Below, piece after piece: positions 1-5,198 of a stretch of 6,745 nt of DNA (positions are counted from its first letter, which is position 1; each line of letters begins with the position of its first letter). The notes under the pieces were generated by a model. That model was not told the DNA's origin. It was given only the letters and a program-made list of their open reading frames with translations, and searched no databases. Made by a program: the position numbers and the translations under genes. The stretch is from Verrucomicrobia bacterium UBA1263 (lineage in GTDB: Bacteria > Verrucomicrobiota > Verrucomicrobiia > Limisphaerales > UBA1412): the NCBI GenBank assembly GCA_002308515.1, contig DBVN01000080.1:1-6745 (forward strand), read 5' to 3'.

Positions 1-149
1 CCCCGTATGGGGTTGCGTATGAAATATAAATGGTTATCCATTTACGCAACCCCTAACGGGGTTGAAAATATATGTTTTCCTCTACCCCGGGTAGAATGCT
101 GCGCATTCAACCCGGGGCTATGTGACAAAACCCCGAAACGGGGTTTTTG
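1..149. repeat. Run of GC-rich hairpins, REP/BIME-like intergenic repeat
   Basis: Seen: at least four dyads follow one another. The arms at 9-19 and 43-53 (GGGGTTGCGTA and its complement) enclose an inner stem 28-33/38-43 with a TTAT loop. A competing stem pairs 48-53 with 58-63 (AACCCC/GGGGTT). A long hairpin pairs 85-92 with 110-117 (CCCCGGGT/ACCCGGGG) and continues as 94-99/103-108 with a TGC loop. A perfect 9-bp stem pairs 127-135 with 139-147 around AAA and ends in five Ts, so it could also stop plus-strand transcription. The recurring CCCC/GGGG cores and absence of an open frame fit a dispersed palindromic repeat of the kind mobilised by REP-associated tyrosine transposases. That origin is inference, as only one copy is visible and the left edge is cut by the window. 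Confidence 0.6.
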
Positions 150-180
150 ATTTGGTTCGCTTCGCTCAAATAGAAACGCG

Positions 181-216
181 AAAAAAATCCCCGGCGGGGT
201 GACTGTCGGGGGTTTT
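181..216 (-). terminator. Intrinsic terminator of the small membrane-protein gene
   Basis: The arms 184-193 and 207-216 form a 10-bp stem with one G-T wobble and a 13-nt loop. Read on the minus strand the stem is followed by an unbroken run of Ts (complement of the A-run 181-187). It begins 25 nt beyond the TAA stop of the gene at 241-741, the usual place for a rho-independent terminator. An alternative short stem, 189-192/196-199, lies inside the left arm and could compete with it. Confidence 0.7.
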
Positions 217-240
217 GTTTAGTTTAAAAACTGATTCTGG

Positions 241-741
241 TTATTGTGCAGAAACTAATACTACGTCCGAATGACTTTCCTCCTGTTTCTGTTCTTTTGA
301 TCTACGATTTTCTAGTATGACACATACTAAGAACAGTACAGTATGAAAAACTATCAGTGTAGAACTAATTTTTAATGTTAAGTCATGCAACGTCCCTGGT
401 GGAATTCTCCACGAAAAAAATAAATATGGAAGAATAGGTAAGAGAAAGTCAAAAATGCTAAGGGGCCTCTTCCCTAAAGATTTTCCTTTTAATAAATACC
501 AAAATTTAATCCCTAATCCTAAAAGCTTACCTTTGTCTGTAAACATCCAGAACATAAAAAAGACACTATAAAAAATGACAATAGCAGATGTCTCAAAAAC
601 AGGATAATCTATAATTTCAAAAGAAAATCTGTCACTATCCCCATAAGCTGTTAAGTTTATTGCATATTCATAATAATCCGGTATTTGTATAATTATGGAA
701 GAAATCCATTCAAAAAATGTATGTAACCAGTTCATATCCAT
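241..741 (-). CDS. Small integral membrane protein of unknown function
   Basis: The 166-residue product is not a family I recognise. It has three likely membrane segments, about residues 52-68 (SAIVIFYSVFFMFWMF), 94-110 and 124-143. A hydrophobic, aromatic N-terminal stretch at 5-20 may be a fourth or lie along the membrane. The segments are joined by a Lys/Gly-rich loop at 69-92, and the protein ends in a charged tail (ENRRSKEQKQEE) that is probably cytoplasmic. No catalytic motif is visible. The ATG at 739-741 is preceded by a weak purine-rich GAAAGA; a second ATG two codons later is possible. A promoter lies about 85 bp upstream and a terminator 25 bp downstream, so it looks monocistronic. 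Its GC content is about 30%, far below the roughly 57-60% of the metabolic genes to the right, which suggests foreign origin or relaxed selection. It is very likely a real gene; its role is unknown. Confidence 0.75.
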   Translation of the reverse strand: MDMNWLHTFFEWISSIIIQIPDYYEYAINLTAYGDSDRFSFEIIDYPVFETSAIVIFYSVFFMFWMFTDKGKLLGLGIKFWYLLKGKSLGKRPLSIFDFLLPILPYLFFSWRIPPGTLHDLTLKISSTLIVFHTVLFLVCVILENRRSKEQKQEESHSDVVLVSAQ

Positions 742-825
742 AATGATATCTTTCTTTTATTTTAATATCTTCTTCTGAGTTACTTATAAAGGAAAACCTT
801 ACCGGTTCACCTAAACAACAACTAC

Positions 826-854
826 ATCTAATCTTTTTCAATGTAAAGTGTCAA
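826..854 (-). promoter_or_regulatory. Sigma-70-type promoter for the membrane-protein gene
   Basis: On the minus strand a perfect TTGACA (-35, 849-854) is followed after 17 bp by TTAGAT (-10, 826-831), which matches TATAAT at only three of six positions. Transcription would start near 819, giving an untranslated leader of about 78 nt before the ATG at 741. The perfect -35 and optimal spacing support it; the poor -10 limits confidence. Confidence 0.45.
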
Positions 855-1306
855 GTGTTTTTGAAAATATTTTTGAGTGATGAATTGAATAAGAAATAAT
901 GTAAAACCTTCAGTTATGGATATTTTAAGAAATATTCCTTATAATCGTTTTGCCCCATAATGGGGATTATAACAATGAGAATAACTAAGACGTTAATTGC
1001 CGAGGCTGTTAGTGCGTTGAATGACGGTTTCACGCACTGCGAAATTGTCCAAACGCATAAATTCAGAGCGACCACCCTGGCGGTTCTCTCTATCAAATAC
1101 TTGCTCACCATTCCTATTGGTACAAGTCTTGATTACAAAGGGAAACTCCGCTGGGTCAAGATAAACTCTGAATACATAACTCGTTAGGCAATTTTCACAC
1201 CTTGCCAGTGGGAAGGTTAAACTGGCTCTAAAAATATTTGACGAAAACAGATTTTCCATGTATGTTTTTCGTCAGTGAAGTTTTAGTGATTTCACATTGT
1301 TATAAT
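855..1306. other. Unassigned intergenic stretch with hairpins and a multi-frame open patch
   Basis: No convincing gene is present here. The flanks are about 30% GC, but roughly 990-1230 rises to about 44%. In that patch a plus-strand frame (960-1187, 75 codons) and two minus-strand frames (914-1111, 65 codons; 993-1259, 88 codons) are open together. None has a good Shine-Dalgarno sequence or a recognisable domain. The 65-codon frame encodes one hydrophobic stretch, and the 88-codon frame has a CxxC pair near its start. A hairpin at 939-972 pairs TTATAAT with ATTATAA and carries an inner CCCCA/TGGGG stem with a 7-nt bulge. A second pairs 1239-1247 with 1266-1274 (TGACGAAAA/TTTTCGTCA). A decayed gene, a structured RNA or a small repeat element are all possible, and I cannot choose between them. 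Confidence 0.4.
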
Positions 1307-1336
1307 AAAGGGGGCATCGAGTGATGCCCTTTTTTT
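1307..1336 (+). terminator. Strong intrinsic terminator, probably bidirectional
   Basis: The core stem pairs GGGCATC (1312-1318) with GATGCCC (1323-1329) around a GAGT loop. It extends outward through two G-T wobbles and three A-T pairs (1307-1311 with 1330-1334). Seven Ts follow on the plus strand (1330-1336). On the minus strand the stem is followed by a U-rich tract (TTTATTATAA), so it probably also ends transcription of the CobW-type gene, whose stop codon is about 117 bp upstream in that direction. No plus-strand gene that would need it is evident. Confidence 0.75.
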
Positions 1337-1420
1337 ATACCCCGTCACCTCATCAGAGCCTTCAGAATGGATACGTGCGGATCGCTTATTTCTGCATAAA
1401 ATCTTGTTATTAAAAAAGCT

Positions 1421-1450
1421 ATCTGTGTGTATCTGTGTTCATCCGTGGTT
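1421..1450. repeat. Three tandem degenerate 10-mers
   Basis: Positions 1421-1430, 1431-1440 and 1441-1450 read ATCTGTGTGT, ATCTGTGTTC and ATCCGTGGTT: three adjacent 10-bp units sharing AT(C)yGTG cores. The array ends 2 bp before the stop codon of the minus-strand GTPase gene. From memory, similar ATCTGTGTTCATCCGTGG-like strings recur in intergenic DNA of various bacterial genomes, including PVC relatives; this cannot be verified here. No function is known to me. Confidence 0.5.
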
Positions 1451-1452
1451 CC

Positions 1453-2364
1453 TTATAACCCCCCGTCAAACCGGGAAAGTATCTTCGCTTTGTTGATGTC
1501 GTCGCCAATGAAGACCAGCTCCGTTTTCGGGTCAGCTCCTTCTTCCCCGCCTTTGACGGCAAAGAGCCCGTCCGCCATGTCGAAGCGCGTCCACTCGCCG
1601 TCGATCTTCAGCGTTCCCTTGGCACGGCAGACCGCGCCCATTTCTCCGTTGAGCAGATCCTGAAGCAGGATCACCAGCTGGGCCGGGTTTTTCAGGGTCA
1701 CGTTTTTCAGCGTAAAAGAGTGCAGATGCGGAGAATGGACTCCATGTTCCGACGGGATCGTTTTCAGCCGGGCTTCCCCTTCGCTCAGCAGCAGATCGTG
1801 CCACCAGTCATCATCCATCCGGTCATAAGGTTTGTCCACGATCTCTGCCGCGGGATTCAGTTCCCGGATCCGGCGGCAGACCTCACGGATCACCGCCTCA
1901 TCCTCATTCTCGATCTTGGACAGCACGACCGTCCCGGCGTTCCGTATCTGATCCAGATAGATCCCGCCGTACTGATTCAGATTCGCGTGGAATCCCCTCG
2001 GCGGCACGATCACAACCGGACGGAGCAGGGAGATTTTTTCGTAGCTGATCTTACCGATATTCTCCAGCAGACTGCGCAGCCGGGCCGCGCCCGTCGGCTC
2101 AACGACCAGATACTCCGGATCCAGTGTGGAAGAGATGGTCAGCACCGAAGCTGAAAAATTCTCCTTCATCGTACAGCAGACACAGCCCTCCAGCATTTCC
2201 CAGACGTTGACATTCTTTTCGGCGGAAATTTCGCGGCTATCCAGACTGGTCTGGCCGTATTCATTCTCCAGCACGACCAGTTCCCGTCCGGTGCGGCGGA
2301 TCAGCTGACGGATGAAGGTGGTCTTGCCCGCGCCCAGGAATCCGGAAACGATGAGTATTTTCAT
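1453..2364 (-). CDS. COG0523 (CobW/P47K) G3E-family GTPase, putative metallochaperone
   Basis: The 303-residue product has the order expected of a COG0523 GTPase. A Walker A P-loop GFLGAGKT is at 8-15, the ENEYG motif at 33-37, the family-diagnostic metal-binding GCVCC at 60-64, and a Walker B/ExxG motif (VVEPTG) at 87-92. A CobW C-terminal domain covers about 212-300 (GAVCRAKG, then LVFIGDDIN). Members bind Zn, Co or other metals and use GTP to load client proteins in the cytoplasm; the client here is unknown and no cobalamin genes are nearby. Four His in nine residues (H207, H210, H213, H215) form a short metal-binding candidate. The G4 motif appears to be SKIE (149-152), not N/SKxD. The start is fixed by the P-loop at residue 8. 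No clear Shine-Dalgarno is seen, and the start lies 14 nt past the terminator of the upstream dehydrogenase gene. Family call firm, role unknown. Confidence 0.92.
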   Translation of the reverse strand: MKILIVSGFLGAGKTTFIRQLIRRTGRELVVLENEYGQTSLDSREISAEKNVNVWEMLEGCVCCTMKENFSASVLTISSTLDPEYLVVEPTGAARLRSLLENIGKISYEKISLLRPVVIVPPRGFHANLNQYGGIYLDQIRNAGTVVLSKIENEDEAVIREVCRRIRELNPAAEIVDKPYDRMDDDWWHDLLLSEGEARLKTIPSEHGVHSPHLHSFTLKNVTLKNPAQLVILLQDLLNGEMGAVCRAKGTLKIDGEWTRFDMADGLFAVKGGEEGADPKTELVFIGDDINKAKILSRFDGGL

Positions 2365-2378
2365 TTGCTTTGGCTCAC

Positions 2379-2417
2379 AAAAAAAGGTTCCGGGCAGTTC
2401 AGAGCCGCCCGAAACCT
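2379..2417 (-). terminator. Intrinsic terminator after the alcohol dehydrogenase gene
   Basis: The arms 2385-2395 and 2407-2417 form an 11-bp stem with one G-T wobble and an 11-nt loop. On the minus strand a run of seven Ts follows (complement of the A-run 2379-2385). It sits 18 bp beyond the dehydrogenase stop codon and ends only 14 nt before the ATG of the GTPase gene. It therefore either insulates the two genes or acts as a leaky terminator or attenuator for the second one. Confidence 0.85.
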
Positions 2418-2435
2418 GGATAAATTTCTTACAGG

Positions 2436-3494
2436 CTAAACAAGCTTCACGACCGGTTTGATCAGGTCCGCCGGTTTGTCCTTCATCAGCTGCAGAGCTT
2501 CGGGGATATGCTCCCAGCCTTCAAAGACGTGTGTGCTGAGCGGGCTCACGTCCAGACGACCGCTGGAAACCAGAGAACCCAGCTTCTCCATGCGCAGACG
2601 ACCGCCCGGCATCAGACCGCCGTTGATCATCTTGTGGCCCATGCCAACACCCCATTCCACGCGCGGGATATTGATATAATCGCCGCTGCCCAAATAGTTC
2701 ACGCTGCCGATCTTGCCGCCCGGTTTGAGAGATTTGACCGCGGATTCAAACGTCGCCACGGTACCGCCGGCGATGACGACCTTGTCCACGCCCTTGCCGT
2801 TGGTCATGGCCATCACCTGATCTTCGATCTTGCCCTGTTTGTAGCTGATGAAATCGGTCGCGCCGTATTTCTTAGCCGCCGCGACACAGACCGGACGGGT
2901 GCCCACCGCAATGATACGGGAAGCGCCGCGCAGATTCGCTCCAGCCACGGACATCAAACCCACCGGGCCGATGCCGATCACCAAGACCGTATCACCAAAC
3001 TGAACGTCCGCCAGCTCCACACCGTGGAAACCGGTAGGAACCATATCCGAGAGCATACATGCGTCCACATAGTTGATATTGGGCGGCAGCAGCGCCAGAT
3101 TGCCGTCCGCGTCGTTCACATGGAAGAACTCGGAGAAGACACCATCCTTGAAATTGGAGAACTTCCATCCGGCCAGCATACCACCGGAGTGCATGGAATA
3201 ACCCGCCTGAGCTTCCAGAGAGTTCCAGTCAGGTGTGATCGCAGGAACCAGCACCTTGTCGCCGGGTTTGAAATCCTTGACCATCGAACCGACCTGAACG
3301 ACCTCGGCGCAGCCTTCATGACCCAGCACCATATTATGGCGGTCACCGACAGCACCTTCCCAAACCGTATGCACATCAGAAGTGCAAATCGCGATAGCCA
3401 GAGGCTTGCAGATTGCGTCCATAGGTCCGCACGCGGGAACCTCTTTCTCGATCCAGCCGACTTCGCCGATCTTCAACATTGCAAAACATTTCAT
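2436..3494 (-). CDS. NADP-dependent secondary-alcohol (isopropanol) dehydrogenase
   Basis: The 352-residue zinc-dependent medium-chain dehydrogenase closely resembles the Clostridium beijerinckii / Thermoanaerobacter brockii enzymes, with the same length and collinear along its whole sequence (as I recall them). It would interconvert acetone and 2-propanol, or other secondary alcohols and ketones, in the cytoplasm. Catalytic zinc ligands are at the expected C37, H59 and D150, with E60 beside them. The Rossmann motif GIGPVG is at 174-179. The NADP-specificity set is nearly intact: G198, R200 and Y218 match, with Thr at 199 for Ser. As in these tetrameric enzymes there is no four-Cys structural zinc loop. 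The ATG is preceded by AAAGG (3502-3506 complement) about 8 nt upstream. It has its own promoter and terminator, so it is probably monocistronic. The likely role is NADPH disposal in fermentation; the true substrate is not proven by sequence. Confidence 0.95.
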   Translation of the reverse strand: MKCFAMLKIGEVGWIEKEVPACGPMDAICKPLAIAICTSDVHTVWEGAVGDRHNMVLGHEGCAEVVQVGSMVKDFKPGDKVLVPAITPDWNSLEAQAGYSMHSGGMLAGWKFSNFKDGVFSEFFHVNDADGNLALLPPNINYVDACMLSDMVPTGFHGVELADVQFGDTVLVIGIGPVGLMSVAGANLRGASRIIAVGTRPVCVAAAKKYGATDFISYKQGKIEDQVMAMTNGKGVDKVVIAGGTVATFESAVKSLKPGGKIGSVNYLGSGDYINIPRVEWGVGMGHKMINGGLMPGGRLRMEKLGSLVSSGRLDVSPLSTHVFEGWEHIPEALQLMKDKPADLIKPVVKLV

Positions 3495-3510
3495 AATCTA
3501 CCTTTGTTTT

Positions 3511-3530
3511 TTGAAAATATAAATTTTCAA
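3511..3530. promoter_or_regulatory. Palindrome in the alcohol dehydrogenase leader
   Basis: TTGAAAAT (3511-3518) and ATTTTCAA (3523-3530) are perfect 8-bp inverted arms around a 4-bp spacer. The dyad lies between the predicted transcription start (about 3535) and the ribosome-binding site (about 3502-3506). It could be an operator for a dimeric regulator or a weak leader stem. In AT-rich DNA some dyads arise by chance. Confidence 0.4.
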
Positions 3531-3541
3531 CAGTTGGTGGG

Positions 3542-3569
3542 AATTTAACACTTTCCAATAAAAAGTCAA
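3542..3569 (-). promoter_or_regulatory. Promoter of the alcohol dehydrogenase gene
   Basis: On the minus strand TTGACT (-35, 3564-3569, five of six to consensus) is followed after 16 bp by TAAATT (-10, 3542-3547, four of six). It would start transcription near 3535 and give a 40-nt leader. It lies in a strongly AT-rich 149-bp gap between the exonuclease stop and the dehydrogenase start, where a promoter is expected. The gap also contains a perfect 12-bp AT palindrome at 3578-3589. Confidence 0.5.
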
Positions 3570-3643
3570 ATAATATCTTATTATAATAAAATCTAATATA
3601 AAACCTTAAAAAAACGAATGAAATAAAACAGATTGAAACAAAT

Positions 3644-4378
3644 CTAGTGCTTTGAATACTTAGGACTCAGATCGCGGAGGCGCTCATTCCACACACGGTA
3701 AAGCTCCACCGTGGCCCGCACATCGCGCATACAGTACTCGGCGATCTCGCGGTAGCGTCCCTCCTCCATCATCCGGGGAACATCGTGGCCGGTCACGCCC
3801 TGAGCCTTGGGAGAAACCATCCCGAAAACCTTGCAGTAGAAATCCAGATTGAAAGTGCGGGCCGCGCCGGTGCGTCCGCTGACATTGTAGAAGGTCAGCT
3901 GATCCAGCAGGTCGCAGTGAGGCGATTCCTGATATCGGTAGCCCAGCCAGTCCTTGCGGCTGATCGGCACATTCAGCGCCGCCGAACGCAAATACAGGAA
4001 CGGCACATCAAACGAGCGCCCGTTGAAAGTCACCACCGTGTCGAACTTGGCGGCGGCCTCCCAGAAACTGGCCAGCAGCTCCGCCTCGTCCGGGCAGGGA
4101 ATGAACTCCACATCACTGCCGGGAGGTGTCTCCTCGAAATCGTCCGCCAGATAAAGCGACTTGCCGCGCAGTGTGTGCGGATTCATCATCCCGATGCTGA
4201 CTACCTGACCCGTCAGCGCCCAAAGGCTGAATAGATTGGATATCTCGGCGCGCTTCCGCTCCCTGGAGACTTCGTCCGGCTGCGACTCCGCCTCTCGGAA
4301 AAGATATTCCCGCTGAACCTCGTCAAAATTCTCCACAGGCTGAGCGGTCGTCTCGATATCGAACACCATCGTTGACAT
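3644..4378 (-). CDS. DnaQ-like 3'-5' exonuclease (DEDDy, PolB-exo2 / RNase H-like fold)
   Basis: The 244-residue protein carries the three exonuclease motifs of the DEDD superfamily, numbered from the ATG at 4376-4378. ExoI FDIET has D7 and E9, ExoII NGRSFD has N119 and D124, and ExoIII YCMRD has Y215 and D219, placing it in the DEDDy subclass. An HCDLLDQL segment before ExoIII is also typical. It fits the stand-alone predicted exonucleases related to the PolB proofreading domain (DNA_pol_B_exo2, as I recall PF10108). There is no polymerase domain. It should remove nucleotides from 3' ends of DNA or RNA in the cytoplasm; the substrate is unknown. A longer frame from a TTG at 4384 is open, but the ATG has a GGGG ribosome-binding element 7 nt upstream, whereas the TTG has it one base away. 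It lies 20 bp after the secreted-protein gene, so the two are probably co-transcribed. Confidence 0.88.
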   Translation of the reverse strand: MSTMVFDIETTAQPVENFDEVQREYLFREAESQPDEVSRERKRAEISNLFSLWALTGQVVSIGMMNPHTLRGKSLYLADDFEETPPGSDVEFIPCPDEAELLASFWEAAAKFDTVVTFNGRSFDVPFLYLRSAALNVPISRKDWLGYRYQESPHCDLLDQLTFYNVSGRTGAARTFNLDFYCKVFGMVSPKAQGVTGHDVPRMMEEGRYREIAEYCMRDVRATVELYRVWNERLRDLSPKYSKH

Positions 4379-4398
4379 AAGCAAACCCCGGTCTCAGA

Positions 4399-5133
4399 TC
4401 AATAGGTGATCCCGTCCCCGATCTTCTGGATCAGTTTCGGCTCTTCGATCACGGTCACGACACCTTCGGGAGTCAGCAGGACTTTCTTCTCGAAAAAGCC
4501 CTCTACCTGAATGATAGAGTAAATGATCAGGGTGGCCTCGAATCCCCGCGCGGTCTGGATGGCACTGCTCAGACGGGGCGGTGTCCTTTTGGCCTTTTTC
4601 AGAGCTTTCTCATTGCCTTTGGTCGCCACACAGACGACCGGACTGACAAAGAGATTCTCATACGCGGCCAGATAGTTCAGCGCCTCCTCCGTATTGCGGA
4701 TGCCGCCGAACAGCGTGGCGTAGTTCTTGGGAGTGATCAGGTAATAATCCCCGTCCTTTTTGGTCAAATAAAACGGTCCCAGACCCGCCATATCCAGAGG
4801 AAGGTTCCCGCGTTCATCATCCTTCAGGGAGACCTGGAAGAAACCGTCTGTCTTGACTCTGGGGATCAAATTGCTGAATTTATGCTTCTTGATCTCGTAC
4901 TTCTTCTTCAGCGAGATGACTGTTCCCTCATTGGGGATCTCATCCATGTCATCGCTCACCTCCAGCAGCAGCAGATTGAGCATGTACGGGCTGGTCTCAT
5001 GATCTTTGGGCACTTTGGCCTCCAGTTTGACCGCGGAATCCTCCAGCTGGGTCTTTTTCGCGGAAGCGGCATAGCCCATACCGCAATATCCCATCGCGAT
5101 ACACACCGTTAAAATATAAAATAACTTTCTCAT
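4399..5133 (-). CDS. Secreted protein of unknown function with Sec signal peptide
   Basis: I do not recognise the family of this 244-residue product. The N-terminus is a clear Sec signal: MRK, a hydrophobic core to about residue 20, and likely cleavage after GYA (22) or ASA (25). The Cys at 11 and 17 are not in a proper lipobox, so a lipoprotein is unlikely. The mature part is soluble, Lys-rich and mixed alpha/beta in appearance, with a hydrophobic LNLLLLEV strand, a segment GPFYLTKKDGDYYLITP resembling paired beta strands, and a basic stretch ALKKAKRTPPR. I chose the ATG at 5131-5133 because AGAGGG (5143-5148 complement) is 9 nt upstream. A frame-matched ATG at 5142 would abut that element and put extra residues before the signal. 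It is followed after 20 bp by the exonuclease gene. A terminator-like hairpin lies just upstream. Confidence 0.8.
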   Translation of the reverse strand: MRKLFYILTVCIAMGYCGMGYAASAKKTQLEDSAVKLEAKVPKDHETSPYMLNLLLLEVSDDMDEIPNEGTVISLKKKYEIKKHKFSNLIPRVKTDGFFQVSLKDDERGNLPLDMAGLGPFYLTKKDGDYYLITPKNYATLFGGIRNTEEALNYLAAYENLFVSPVVCVATKGNEKALKKAKRTPPRLSSAIQTARGFEATLIIYSIIQVEGFFEKKVLLTPEGVVTVIEEPKLIQKIGDGITY

Positions 5134-5142
5134 GATGAACAT

Positions 5143-5148
5143 CCCTCT
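5143..5148 (-). promoter_or_regulatory. Shine-Dalgarno element that decides the secreted-protein start
   Basis: AGAGGG on the minus strand lies 9 nt before the ATG at 5133 but directly touches the ATG at 5142. The spacing favours 5133 as the true start, which also leaves a standard MRK signal-peptide N-terminus. Confidence 0.6.
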
Positions 5149-5150
5149 AT

Positions 5151-5184
5151 AAAAAGAACGAGAGACGCAATCGCTTGCGTCTCT
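5151..5184 (-). terminator. Intrinsic terminator after the thioredoxin gene
   Basis: A perfect 10-bp stem pairs AGAGACGCAA (5161-5170) with TTGCGTCTCT (5175-5184) around a 4-nt loop. On the minus strand it is followed by CGTTC and then five Ts. The thioredoxin stop is 14 bp upstream. The T-tract is offset by five bases from the stem, so termination may be incomplete. The tract ends two bases before the Shine-Dalgarno sequence of the next gene. Confidence 0.75.
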
Positions 5185-5198
5185 TTGCGAATCAAACC

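Noticed and set aside
1..240. CRISPR array or tRNA/rRNA gene in the hairpin-rich left end
   Set aside because: The palindromes differ in length, spacing and sequence, with no regular repeat-spacer periodicity, and no tRNA cloverleaf or rRNA-like sequence is visible.
914..1111. A 65-codon minus-strand single-span membrane peptide
   Set aside because: It overlaps two other open frames, has no properly spaced ribosome-binding site, and hydrophobic runs arise easily in AT-rich DNA.
960..1187. A 75-codon plus-strand gene upstream of the strong terminator
   Set aside because: No good Shine-Dalgarno, no recognisable family, and equally good frames run on the other strand over the same bases; kept only as part of the unassigned patch.
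1301..1306. Perfect TATAAT suggesting a plus-strand promoter
   Set aside because: No -35 match exists at 16-18 bp upstream, and transcription would start inside the terminator stem.
1720..2154. A 144-codon plus-strand frame opposite the CobW-type gene
   Set aside because: It is the antisense shadow of conserved GTPase codons and shows no recognisable protein features.
2508..3548. A 346-codon open frame on the plus strand opposite the alcohol dehydrogenase
   Set aside because: It lies antisense to a full-length, clearly functional dehydrogenase, its product is His/Arg/Asp-rich low-complexity sequence without a domain, and it has no supporting ribosome-binding site.
3578..3643. Terminator for the exonuclease gene
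   Set aside because: Only AT pairings are present (for example the 12-bp palindrome at 3578-3589); no GC-containing stem followed by a T-run was found.
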